A stretch of 22,592 nucleotides of DNA, from assembly GCA_002496635.1 (NCBI GenBank), contig DAKQ01000093.1, positions 10,602-33,193 on the forward strand. The letters run 5' to 3'. This DNA is from Euryarchaeota archaeon UBA82. GTDB taxonomy: Archaea > Thermoplasmatota > Poseidoniia > Poseidoniales > Poseidoniaceae. The translations under genes were made by a program, and so were the position numbers. Below the pieces are notes generated by a model. The model was not told where the DNA came from, searched no databases, and worked only from the letters and a program-made list of their open reading frames with translations. Shown here piece by piece: positions 1-8,500 of the stretch (the stretch's first letter is position 1; the number at the start of each line of letters is the position of its first letter).

Positions 1-1
1 A

Positions 2-664
2 ACGAAGAATTCTCCTGCTTACAGAATGATGCTCCTTGGGGATTGTGCGCGAATGCGTTTAGCAGGTCGCCATGAAGAGGCGATAACAATGCTTGAAGAT
101 TTTATGAAGAAGCATAAGGATCATTCGAAGTATCCAACTTCAACATGGTCTCAAGGAAAAGTTGTGCTTGCTCTCATGCATTTGGATGCAAATCGCCCCA
201 ATACTGCTGTTCGTCTTGCTCGTGAATTACGAACTGCTGAACCTCGCCACCCTCATGTCCGTTCTCTGGTTAGAATCCTTCATGAATTAGGTCATATGGA
301 TGCAATGGGAAGTGAAGCGACTGGTATTACGATGCTAATTGATGCGGGAGGAGACTGGATGAAGAATTGGCCACTCGTCCATACTGTTCAAATTCCACCA
401 CGATTAAGCAGTTCTCGTTCTCTCAAACATGCCGCTATAGCTAACGTTTGGATTACACACTCACCCGAACAATCTGTTTCTAAATATTACAATAAACGGT
501 CTGCTTGGAAACGAATCCCGTACAATTCAAATGAGAAAGAAGCCCCAGTAGGGCTCTATCTTCATCTCTATGGGATCATTGCTACTATCGGTGGAATGCC
601 TGTTGATCTTGGACTACCAGCAGGGCTTGATATTGAAGCACTTGAGAGAAGAGGCCTTCTTTGA
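2..664 (+). CDS. Partial TPR-like hypothetical protein (C-terminal part)
   Basis: The reading frame is open from the first bases of the window, so the gene almost certainly begins upstream; the first in-frame ATG at 26 need not be the start. About 220 residues are visible. The first 90 or so are helical with a tetratricopeptide-like rhythm: small and aromatic residues recur in paired helices, with motifs such as HEEAITMLEDF and NTAVRLARELRTAEP. After about residue 115 the pattern ends and a more globular, basic C-terminal segment follows. I do not recognise the family and assign no function. TPR-like helices usually mediate protein contacts. The stop at 662-664 directly abuts the stop of the convergent membrane gene at 665, with no space for a separate terminator. 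Confidence 0.7.
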   Translation, partial: TKNSPAYRMMLLGDCARMRLAGRHEEAITMLEDFMKKHKDHSKYPTSTWSQGKVVLALMHLDANRPNTAVRLARELRTAEPRHPHVRSLVRILHELGHMDAMGSEATGITMLIDAGGDWMKNWPLVHTVQIPPRLSSSRSLKHAAIANVWITHSPEQSVSKYYNKRSAWKRIPYNSNEKEAPVGLYLHLYGIIATIGGMPVDLGLPAGLDIEALERRGLL

Positions 665-2455
665 TCAGACTCGCCTACGTAGGCGTTCCATTGCTGCATC
701 TGCTTGACCGAGTTGTTCCAAAGCATCAGGTATTTGCCCTTCCTTGAGTCGATCTTCTGCGAGAGCAATTGCCGCATCCGTGTTCTTCATGTCTTCGTCG
801 GTTGGTGGAAGATTCGAGGCTTCGCATTGATTTCGCAGAATTGCCCATTCTTCTCGAACGAATGTTAACAATGTGTTTGCTTCATCTTGTTCGTTACCAA
901 GGGCATCGAGATCGATGGTTAATCGTTCAAGCAACGTTGCAGCATGACTCCATTGTTGTTCATCCGCTGCTTTTTGAACTGATTTGAAACGGAGCATCCA
1001 CTTATCTGAATCTGAGAAACCTTCGAAGCGTGCGAGGAGTTTCTTTCGCTGACGCAAAGCACGACGAACGCTGTCCATCGCCTCACGCTCAACGTTGATG
1101 ACTCTCATGATACCTTCTCCCAAACCAATTGCTTGGCCAGTTTCGCCTGCTTCAAGGGCTGTTTCTGCCTGTTCCATTCGGTGCTCAAGATCTGATGTAT
1201 CAAATCCATCTGTTGCTTTCAATGCCTTTGCTGCATCTTTCAAGACGACTTCTGCGCGTTCCTTTGCGTCACCGTCTGCTTGCAGTTGAATCGGAATGAC
1301 GACTGCGAGTTCGAATGCTTTCTTCGGAGCCTCGCGCTCGAGTTGCTTACGAGCATCTCGTATGATTTGCCTCATATTGTCAATAGCGGCCCCTGACTGT
1401 CCTGTCAATAATCCGTTGGCATGATTGATGGCTTCTTCGGCCTGAGCCCACCAAGTAACAATTTCTTGGGCTCGTATCTTTGCTTGACGGTACAATGCTT
1501 CTGCTTCTCTTAAGGAACCAAGAGAGGCTTCTCTTTGACCCATTTCGTATGATTTCCTTGGACGCTTTACAAGAGGTGTGAGATCCTCTGCATGCTCGAT
1601 AACTGCCAATGCTTCTGTACGAACGATGTCCACGTCACCGGCAAGAGAAAGAGAACGCTCAATGTCTTCATCTGCTTCAACAAGTAGACGCATCCCGTAA
1701 GCAGGATCGATATGACCTTCTTCCTTCGCAGTCGTAACCAAACTGCTTGCTTGGTCGACCGCAGCTCCTTCTGAGCGAAGAATAAGAAGACGATTTTCTA
1801 ATCGATCAAGTTCTGTTCTGAAAGCCTTCCTTTCATGGCGCAAATTGTCTCCAGCAATCCAAAGATAAGCAACGTGAAGAAGAACTACAGCAGCCAATAT
1901 TGGATGCAACCAATCACTTGGAGACTCAATCCACGTTTCTTCAGCCCTATCTCCTACTAGCACACCAAGGACGGTTAGACCACCAAGAGCAGTCATCATT
2001 GCTCGGAATCGCATGACATCGATTCCCCCCCGTAGTGTTTTGGCGGAACCTTGGTACATCGAAAAACCAAGACCAAGCAATAGCACTCCTGCAAGTATAT
2101 CACTCACCTCGGTTCCATAGGAACGTATTGAGAACATCACTAAGAGAGGCCAAAATATGCTGCATGCTGCACCTACTCGCGTTCTTGCCTTTGGATCATC
2201 GAGAATCAGATCTTGGAGGACAATACCCCAGAGGATGACAAGTATCGGCATTCCCAAACCGGAGAGAAGTTCTGCATTTCCAGAAAAGGCATCCTTCAGC
2301 GTGGGCCAGGCGAGCCATACCGCTCCAGAGAGGCACATTAAGGCACAAATCGTACTCAGGCGTTCGATTCGTCGTATGCGAAGGAGACGTTCAGCCTTGA
2401 TGGCATCCTCTACATCTCCCCAGAGCATAAGTTGACGGACGGGTGTTTTCGTCAT
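665..2455 (-). CDS. Six-helix membrane protein with long helical cytosolic domain, unknown function
   Basis: The protein has 596 residues from the ATG at 2455 (MTKTPVRQ). The open frame reaches 2491, but the extra 12 residues lie in the spacer before pyrB and look non-coding. About six hydrophobic segments fall near residues 33-50, 67-84, 95-112, 118-136, 148-165 and 180-200. From about 210 to the end the chain is soluble, charged and almost entirely helical, with repeated alanine/glutamate-rich helix pairs such as AEALYRQAKIRAQEI and AETALEAGETGQAI, resembling degenerate TPRs or coiled coil. There is no Walker motif, kinase motif or signal peptide. I do not recognise the family. The architecture suggests a membrane-anchored scaffold, which is inference. 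It is divergent from pyrB and convergent with the TPR-like gene. Confidence 0.75.
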   Translation of the reverse strand: MTKTPVRQLMLWGDVEDAIKAERLLRIRRIERLSTICALMCLSGAVWLAWPTLKDAFSGNAELLSGLGMPILVILWGIVLQDLILDDPKARTRVGAACSIFWPLLVMFSIRSYGTEVSDILAGVLLLGLGFSMYQGSAKTLRGGIDVMRFRAMMTALGGLTVLGVLVGDRAEETWIESPSDWLHPILAAVVLLHVAYLWIAGDNLRHERKAFRTELDRLENRLLILRSEGAAVDQASSLVTTAKEEGHIDPAYGMRLLVEADEDIERSLSLAGDVDIVRTEALAVIEHAEDLTPLVKRPRKSYEMGQREASLGSLREAEALYRQAKIRAQEIVTWWAQAEEAINHANGLLTGQSGAAIDNMRQIIRDARKQLEREAPKKAFELAVVIPIQLQADGDAKERAEVVLKDAAKALKATDGFDTSDLEHRMEQAETALEAGETGQAIGLGEGIMRVINVEREAMDSVRRALRQRKKLLARFEGFSDSDKWMLRFKSVQKAADEQQWSHAATLLERLTIDLDALGNEQDEANTLLTFVREEWAILRNQCEASNLPPTDEDMKNTDAAIALAEDRLKEGQIPDALEQLGQADAAMERLRRRV

Positions 2456-2473
2456 GAAACCACCGACGGTTTG

Positions 2474-2513
2474 CATCCAAACCTGCAACAATGTTCATGG
2501 GTATGCTTGGATG
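2474..2513. repeat. Inverted repeat in the gap between the membrane gene and pyrB
   Basis: CATCCAA (2474-2480) is mirrored by TTGGATG (2507-2513) with a 26-base spacer. It lies in the 81-base gap between the divergent starts at 2455 and 2537. It could be an operator or a leader hairpin for pyrB. Seven-base arms can arise by chance, so this is only a candidate. Confidence 0.25.
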
Positions 2514-2536
2514 GTTGGTATAGAAGGGGACTTGAA

Positions 2537-3481
2537 ATGAAAGGGCTCATCACGATGGACGATTTAACTAATGAAGACATTCTCAGCATCCTGGAAGATG
2601 CTGCACGTCTGCTTCCAGTAGCGAGAGGGGAGACATTTCTCCCTCTACTTCAAGGCAAGATTCTAGGCAATCTTTTCTTCGAACCAAGTACTCGTACACG
2701 AATGTCATTTGAGACTGCAATGAAACGATTGGGAGGTGATGTAGTCAATCTAGGTGATGTCAAAACCTCCTCAGTTGTCAAAGGCGAAACACTGTTTGAT
2801 ACCATTCAGATGGTTGATGGCTACACGGACATTATCGCCATGCGCCATCCAAGACAAGGTGCTGCACGATACGCCCAAGATGCTGCACGTGTTCCAATTC
2901 TAAATGGAGGAGATGGTGCTGGGCATCACCCCACACAAACCATGCTCGATCTGTTCACTATACTGCAATCGCATGGAACCCTAGAAGGATTATCTGTTGT
3001 ACTTGCTGGGGATCTACGGTATGGGCGAACTGTCCATAGTTTGTCTCATGCATTGGTTCGATTTGGTTGTAAACTTATTCTCGCATCACCCGAACTTTTG
3101 CGTATGCCAACTGAGATCATCGAAGATTTGCGAGAACATGGTGCAGATGTTACGGAGACTGAAGACCTCCTTGGAAATATCAACGAGGCTGATGTCGTCT
3201 ACATGACTCGAATTCAGAAAGAACGCTTTGCTGATGAAGATGAATACACAAAGGTTGCAGGAGCTTACAAACTTCATGCACGTGATGTTGCAAATGTGAA
3301 GGCTGAGATGATTATCATGCATCCACTTCCTCGTGTTGATGAAATTCATCCAAGTGTTGATTCAACACGACATGCACGATATTTTGAACAAGCATTCAAC
3401 GGTGTTGTCGCTCGAATGGCGCTTCTTTGCAGATTGTTGAACATCGAAGTTCCTGCTGAGATACAAGGAGGTGAGGCTTGA
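2537..3481 (+). CDS. pyrB: Aspartate carbamoyltransferase catalytic chain
   Basis: This is the catalytic subunit of ATCase, which joins carbamoyl phosphate and aspartate to give N-carbamoyl-L-aspartate, the committed step of pyrimidine synthesis. The 314-residue length is normal for the family. The carbamoyl-phosphate motif STRTR is at 51-55, the mobile-loop lysine is in VKGET (about 82), HPTQT follows near 131, and the aspartate-loop HPLPR is at 262-266; all are intact. I chose the ATG at 2537 (MKGLITMDDL) because a purine-rich GAAGGGGA sits just upstream; the frame is open from 2432, but those residues have no counterpart in the family. MDDLTNED six residues later is an alternative. The stop TGA shares a base with the pyrI ATG, so the two chains are probably translationally coupled and made in matched amounts. 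Confidence 0.97.
   Translation: MKGLITMDDLTNEDILSILEDAARLLPVARGETFLPLLQGKILGNLFFEPSTRTRMSFETAMKRLGGDVVNLGDVKTSSVVKGETLFDTIQMVDGYTDIIAMRHPRQGAARYAQDAARVPILNGGDGAGHHPTQTMLDLFTILQSHGTLEGLSVVLAGDLRYGRTVHSLSHALVRFGCKLILASPELLRMPTEIIEDLREHGADVTETEDLLGNINEADVVYMTRIQKERFADEDEYTKVAGAYKLHARDVANVKAEMIIMHPLPRVDEIHPSVDSTRHARYFEQAFNGVVARMALLCRLLNIEVPAEIQGGEA
3464..3473 (+). promoter_or_regulatory. Strong ribosome binding site of pyrI
   Basis: AAGGAGGTGA inside the end of pyrB is a near-perfect complement of the archaeal 16S 3' end, seven bases before the pyrI ATG at 3481. It decides that start over an in-frame TTG at 3478 and supports coupled but independent initiation. Confidence 0.8.
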
Positions 3482-3957
3482 TGGCTGACGAGCATAACAT
3501 GCGAAGAGTCACTGCGATTCGGAATGGAACCGTTATCGATCACATTCCATCGGGACAATCCTTGAAAGTTCTCGAACTCCTTAACATCGCTCGCGATACT
3601 TCAGTGCCTGTTTCCTTAGTGATGAACGTACCTTCGAAGAAAATGGGTTCAAAGGACATTGTTAAAGTCGAAGATCGTGAATTGACACAGACTGAACTCG
3701 ATCGCCTTGCTCTTGTTGCACCTGACTCTAGTATTGCAATCATTCGTGCATATACTGTTGCAGAAAAGTTGACCGTTAATCTCGGAGAAGAAGTACGTAA
3801 TGTTGTTCAATGCACATTCTCAAACTGTATTACTCAGAACCTGCGTGAACCACTTCCACATCGCCTACGAGTCACCAGTACGGATCCTCTCACACTTCGT
3901 TGCCACTATTGCCAACGACCACAAGATTTGGATGAATTGATTCTCAACCTACTCTAA
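3481..3957 (+). CDS. pyrI: Aspartate carbamoyltransferase regulatory chain
   Basis: This is the regulatory subunit that binds nucleotide effectors and, through a zinc domain, holds the catalytic trimers together. The 158 residues match the usual length of about 150. The N-terminal allosteric domain carries RNGTVIDHIPSGQ, followed by the KMGSKDIVKVE segment, both typical of the family. The C-terminal zinc site has four cysteines in CTFSNC and CHYC, as in enteric PyrI. Its presence predicts that this ATCase is an allosteric holoenzyme with feedback control by pyrimidine nucleotides; that is family knowledge, not shown here. The start overlaps the pyrB stop by one base. The 3' end overlaps the convergent thiolase gene by nine bases. 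Confidence 0.97.
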   Translation: MADEHNMRRVTAIRNGTVIDHIPSGQSLKVLELLNIARDTSVPVSLVMNVPSKKMGSKDIVKVEDRELTQTELDRLALVAPDSSIAIIRAYTVAEKLTVNLGEEVRNVVQCTFSNCITQNLREPLPHRLRVTSTDPLTLRCHYCQRPQDLDELILNLL

Positions 3958-4968
3958 ATCTACGTCGAGTAAGTCACGCATATCACATGCCTTGCATGTT
4001 GCCCCTGATGTAGGAGAACCACAGCGTTCACATTTCATTGGTTGAGTACGAATTGGCGCAGGTTCCTGCTTTGCTACCATTTTGATGTTGTCAGCCATTC
4101 GGACAAGACTGTGACGTGTACCCGGAACATCTTGTTCCATTTGTGCAACAAGATCTCTGTATCTCCACCGAAGAGCTCCTTGTGCGTAAGGACATTCTTC
4201 ATGATGCATTGGAAGTTGTTTATGCATTGCAAGAAGGTGGATTTCTTGTTCTGGTATCCATCGAAGAGGAACGATTCTTGGAGGCAATCCATCAACTGGT
4301 GAATCGGTATGAGGAGCGAGGCGAAGAGTTCTGTCAATGTCTCCATTAGCCATGTTCATCAAGACTGTTTGCGCCATATCATCCAAATTGTGTCCCAGAG
4401 CCATGACATCTGCATTCACTTGTTGTGCAAGTGCATTGATTCCTTGTCTTCGAAACACACCACAGTATGAGCAAGGCATTGTCGAAGCACCTGCATTTTT
4501 CTCAGCCACCATAGGCAAACGGTGAACAACTTCGTCCATTTGATGGAATTCAAGAGATTCATATGAAGTGGTGATGAATTCAACTCCAAGATCTTCACAT
4601 AGATCAATGGCACATTGCATCGATGGTGGACGGTATCCTTCAATCCCTTCATCCACACAGCCTGCAACGATTCGAACATCACGGCGCTTGCCAACGAGAT
4701 CGACAAGCATTGTTAGTAACACTGCGGAGTCCTTCCCGCCTGAGATCGCTACGAAGATTGTTGTGGTTTTTGATTTATCAAGAACGAGTTGCTTACGCAG
4801 TTCCCTTCCAACCTTTTTCCGAATAGATTGCTCAAGATGAGAGCCGCAGAGAACTCGTCCTGAGTAGGCTTGCTCTACGACAGCATCCTTTCCACAGACA
4901 TCACAGACAGGTGTCTGGAAAAGTGTCTGTGCGGGTTCCGCCATGGCAATTGGTCTCAATTCCACCAT
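3949..4968 (-). CDS. ncsA: tRNA 2-thiolation protein, TtuA/NcsA (Ncs6) family
   Basis: This is an N-type PP-loop ATPase that adenylates a uridine in tRNA and replaces its 2-oxygen with sulfur. The protein has 339 residues. An N-terminal zinc finger is C22, C25, C41, H44; the PP-loop SGGKDS is at 76-81; cysteines 166, 169 and 259 match the three [4Fe-4S] ligands of TtuA; a C-terminal zinc finger is C313, C316, C325, C328. The N-terminal cysteine/histidine spacing equals that of Thermus/Pyrococcus TtuA as I recall it. The ATG at 4968 is favoured over the upstream TTG at 4992 because GGAGG (4975-4979) lies six bases before it. In archaea the target may be U34 (NcsA role) or U54 (TtuA role); sequence alone does not decide. 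No ubiquitin-like sulfur carrier gene is adjacent. Confidence 0.9.
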   Translation of the reverse strand: MVELRPIAMAEPAQTLFQTPVCDVCGKDAVVEQAYSGRVLCGSHLEQSIRKKVGRELRKQLVLDKSKTTTIFVAISGGKDSAVLLTMLVDLVGKRRDVRIVAGCVDEGIEGYRPPSMQCAIDLCEDLGVEFITTSYESLEFHQMDEVVHRLPMVAEKNAGASTMPCSYCGVFRRQGINALAQQVNADVMALGHNLDDMAQTVLMNMANGDIDRTLRLAPHTDSPVDGLPPRIVPLRWIPEQEIHLLAMHKQLPMHHEECPYAQGALRWRYRDLVAQMEQDVPGTRHSLVRMADNIKMVAKQEPAPIRTQPMKCERCGSPTSGATCKACDMRDLLDVDLE

Positions 4969-5010
4969 TAAACGCCTCCGATTGACGCACAATTAGAAAT
5001 AAAAATTTCA

Positions 5011-5047
5011 ATTCAAAATTTAAAAATCCAATTAGGAAATTTTGAAT
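5011..5047. repeat. 11-bp perfect inverted repeat in AT-rich intergenic region
   Basis: ATTCAAAATTT (5011-5021) is exactly mirrored by AAATTTTGAAT (5037-5047) across a 15-base spacer. It sits upstream of the thiolase start (4968) and of the promoter of the roadblock operon, so it could be a regulator binding site or overlap TATA elements of one or both genes. Low-complexity AT sequence raises the chance of coincidence. Confidence 0.45.
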
Positions 5048-5060
5048 AATATCTGAATTC

Positions 5061-5071
5061 TATATCTTCAT
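5061..5071 (+). promoter_or_regulatory. Candidate TATA promoter of the roadblock/coiled-coil operon
   Basis: TATATCTTCAT lies in an AT-rich stretch. The same 11 bases occur upstream of the succinate dehydrogenase operon at 17399-17409. As an archaeal TATA element it would place transcription start near 5085-5095 and give a leader of about 130-140 bases before the first gene at 5226. Confidence 0.4.
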
Positions 5072-5072
5072 A

Positions 5073-5108
5073 AGCGCGGTAAAACCCAGTATCATTCTTC
5101 TCCGCGCT
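5073..5108 (+). other. GC-rich inverted repeat in operon leader
   Basis: AGCGCGG (5073-5079) pairs with CCGCGCT (5102-5108), a seven-base GC-rich stem with a 22-base loop, standing out from the AT-rich surroundings. It lies at or just after the predicted transcription start of the 5226 operon. No T-run follows, so it is not a classic terminator; a leader structure or small RNA is possible. Confidence 0.4.
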
Positions 5109-5155
5109 CGTTGAAATCTCAAAATGCAGTTGGAATTTTCAAACAGGTCAACAAA

Positions 5156-5170
5156 TCCCCCTACGGGGGA
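5156..5170 (+). other. Tight hairpin in the operon leader
   Basis: TCCCCC-TAC-GGGGGA forms a perfect six-base stem with a three-base loop, about 55 bases before the ATG at 5226. It could form a stable RNA hairpin in the leader. There is no U-tract after it, so termination is not indicated. Confidence 0.45.
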
Positions 5171-5225
5171 AGAGTTTCGGGAAAGTTCTTGAATGGTATG
5201 CAGTTGTGAAGAGGTTTGAGCAACC

Positions 5226-5567
5226 ATGCTGGACAGTGTTTTTTCTGGTCTTTGTGAAATCAAAGATGCACAACATGTTCGGCTTTTCGATCAGTTTGGA
5301 AACCAATACGGCGCTACCAAGCGATGGCCAGAATCACTTGAAGAACAGCGTGCTGAATGGGCTCATTGCGCTTCAGTCGCCTCATCTTTTGGGCTTGGAG
5401 AACTGCATGAAGTATGGATCGAATCAAGACGGCTTACCGTCATTGATCAAATTGATACAGGCGTTTTTGCTGCTCTCTCTGGCAAAAACGGTACGAAGGG
5501 TATGTGGCGTTACCATCTTACACGTCAACGACAGCGAATAAACGCAACAAAAACACAGGTGATTTGA
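5226..5567 (+). CDS. Small roadblock/LC7-like protein
   Basis: The protein has 113 residues. The order of elements fits the roadblock/LC7 fold: a strand pair with a turn (HVRLFDQFGNQYGA, 17-30), a helix (about 37-55), the signature-like GLGELHEVWIES (56-67), a two-strand hairpin ending in VFAALSGKN (about 69-88), then a C-terminal helix rich in Arg (90-104). Roadblock proteins typically act as dimers that bind or regulate small Ras-like GTPases (MglB, LAMTOR, dynein light chains); this assignment is by pattern and not proven. GAGGT about ten bases before the ATG at 5226 supports the start. The stop TGA shares one base with the next ATG, implying coupled translation and a likely physical partnership. 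No GTPase gene is visible in the window. Confidence 0.8.
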   Translation: MLDSVFSGLCEIKDAQHVRLFDQFGNQYGATKRWPESLEEQRAEWAHCASVASSFGLGELHEVWIESRRLTVIDQIDTGVFAALSGKNGTKGMWRYHLTRQRQRINATKTQVI

Positions 5568-8500
5568 TGTTTGATTTACCACACAGCGAACAAATTGATG
5601 AAGAATTGAACGTATCTCCTGGTACGATTCAACCGTTTGAAAACGGTTACATTACCACCTGGGTTGGTCGAAGAAAGACTCCCTACGGCCATAGGCTCGT
5701 CCGAGCAGGGCGAATCGTCGGTTGGCTCTGTGAAGGCGACAGTGCAACGAAATTGCTTGGAGGAGGTGATGCACGAAAGGCATTGGAAGCAGCAGAGGAA
5801 GGAATGCACAGACTTGTTGGCTATGCTTGTTCACTGAGAGGCCTCGGTTCACTAGCAACACTCATTCCTGAGGCTTTTGAATTTCAAGCGGATGCACAAG
5901 GACTTTCAGCAGGCTCGTCATTAACCGAACGACTCTTTGCAAGAAATATTTCAGCTGTTCTTTCGACACTCGAAGGATACGACCATGTTCGAGGAGCACT
6001 TGCAGCAGATCAAGGAATCCTTATCGATAGTGCGGGCTCTATACCGGGCAAAGCAGAAGTACTTGCCTCAAGTATCTCCTCTCTTTCTGATTCAATGACT
6101 TCGCATCAATCTCAATTAGGCGGTACTGAACAAGGCTATGCCACATTGAAGATGGGTGATGCCTCTGTTTTACTTGCTTCAAGTAGTACGATTGTAATAG
6201 CAATATGGACTGAACTTGATACTGACCATGCACGACTTTTGACAGACCTTACTGCTCAACTTGATGGCGAAATTGGCACCTATGCAGAAGGAGCAGCTAC
6301 ACTTCCTGATGGATTCATCCTCAGAGAAGGAAAGGGAGGCTCCGATGCTGTAATGTCGATGCTTGCTGCAGCCCTTGAAGAACAGGTCACAGGTCATCTC
6401 AAGGCAGGTGCGAGTGACAAAGCAGTATCGCTTGCCGTAGTGAAAGGAATTCCAGTCGCAATGGCTGCAAACGGACAATCATTTGACGATGCTATGATGG
6501 GATTGACTGAAAGTAAGCGCATTCTGAAACTCCATCGTCTTGCATCTGGAACGACCGTTTCATCTTCTACTGGAGATGTTGAATCCTTCTCATTGGAAGG
6601 GTTCGTCGAAGCCCTTTCATCGGTGCGAACACGTTCTGAAAAGCGTAAAGAGACCATGAAGCATCGGCTCATGACCATGTTTGGCTTTGAAATTGGTCTC
6701 GAACTTGTTCGTCAACAACGAAGTAAGGTATCAATTCGAATCGATGGAGCAGAGGCGAGCAAGGGCTTACCAGCTGCTTCATCAGTTGCTGGTGTAGATG
6801 CTGGCTTAAGGCGACGATTGGAAGAGGCTGAACTCCGTTCAGATTCACTTATGCGAACAAATGCTGGATTGACTGCGCAATTACAAGATTCTGAAAAGCA
6901 ACGAACCCAGGCTCTCGTTCGACTTGAGGAAATCAAGGAATCATCAGGTGACCAATCAGTAACAATACAATCGAAAAATGATGAACTGAACCGAGTTCAA
7001 GTCACCGTTTCAGAATCAAGAACCAGGATGGAACAAGCAGAAGAACGAGCCGACCGTTTGTTGCGTCGTGTAAGTGAACTTGAACATCAACTAAGTGAAC
7101 GAGCGGGCGAACTTGCAAAGGCTCTTGGAAATGCAACAAGCAGTGAAGCACTTCGAAATGAATTAGAAGAACTCTCATCGAGTGAAGCAACGACACGTGC
7201 AGAACTTGAATCGAATGCACAGAAGTTAGCATCGGTTCGTGATCAGATCGATACAGAGGAAAGACGACTACGATCTCTTGAAGAACAAATTTCATCAATG
7301 CGAGAGCGTCAAGCAAATGCGAAGAGTAAATCGAATTCTTCAGAAGAAAAGGTTCGTGCTGCACAAGCAAAACTTGACCAAATCGAAGCAGAAACAATTG
7401 CAAGTCGAAGAAGAGCAGAAGAAGAACGACATCGTCTAGCAGAAGATGAAGCACGAAGGATGCAACTCCACTCTGAAATGCGTGAATTAATGACTGAGCG
7501 TCGAGACATCTTGACTGAATTAGGCAACCTAGGTGCTCGAAGAGGAAACGCAGAAACAGAATTATCTGGGCTCATTGGTCGAGCAGAAGCCCTTACTGAA
7601 GCGCATGAAGAAGCGGTTTCTGATATCGCCGAGGCTGAACGATTGAGAGCACGGCTTTCAGAAGAGCCACTTGCTCAAGCATTGCTTAATGATGATTCAA
7701 CCTTCAGAGGATTAGGTCCTGTCATTGAACGTCTCGAACAAGCACGAACTCTTGGATATTCAGTTATTCTTCTCGATCGTGCTGTTGAGCGAGCATTGCA
7801 AGTGGTTCAATCCACTGTTGATCATATTGCTGCAACGCCAAGAAATCTCCTCAGCAGTGAAGTAATGACGCTGCTTGAACGACAGGTTCCTCAAACAGCA
7901 GGAGCTGTGCGTGGACTTGCTCGGTGGTCAGTTCAACAACGATTGGAAAATCAACTCGGAGAAACCGTAGGACACCTCATTTTGGATTTGGAAGGTATTC
8001 TCGAAGATTATGATCGTTCGATTACAATGTTGAGACGTATGCGGAATGTCCTTGACCAATTAGGCCAACTTGGAGCGCCTCCAGAAGAAATCGATGCTTT
8101 ACGGATGAATTGCATGCGTCCTGAAGCGTTACCAAGTGTTGCTGTAGAGACTCGAAGATTGATTCGTATAGCACTTGATGATATTTATCTTGAAGCTGAT
8201 CAAAGAGATGCTGGTGAAGCCATTGCTCTTGAACAGACTGCAGGTGTGCTTGAGGAATTACTCACACAAATTGATGCATCTGGACTAACAAAGGGCGTGC
8301 CAAGAGGTGCTATGTGGGATTTCCAACGAGACGGTTATCTTCCGTTTGAACGAACTGCCATCCCAGTAGGCCAGAGAACACCTGTCACGGATGATATGAT
8401 TCAGCACATTCAGCCAACGCTCATCGTTGATGAGAGTGTATCTCTTGATGCACAACCTGCTCCAGAAGTCATTACAGAAGGTGGGTGGGAAGAAATGCCT

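Noticed and set aside
3949..4968. Queuosine or cytosine-34 (TilS) type PP-loop enzyme
   Set aside because: The two zinc fingers and the three-cysteine Fe-S pattern fit the TtuA/NcsA thiolase family, not TilS or QueC.
4969..5225. tRNA or other known stable RNA gene in the divergent gap
   Set aside because: The two hairpins do not form a cloverleaf, and no TTC-loop or CCA-end-like pattern is seen.
7002..7454. 150-residue Leu/His/Val-rich frame on the minus strand
   Set aside because: It is the mirror of the Glu/Arg/Gln-rich coiled coil of the + strand gene; such codons read backwards give long hydrophobic frames.
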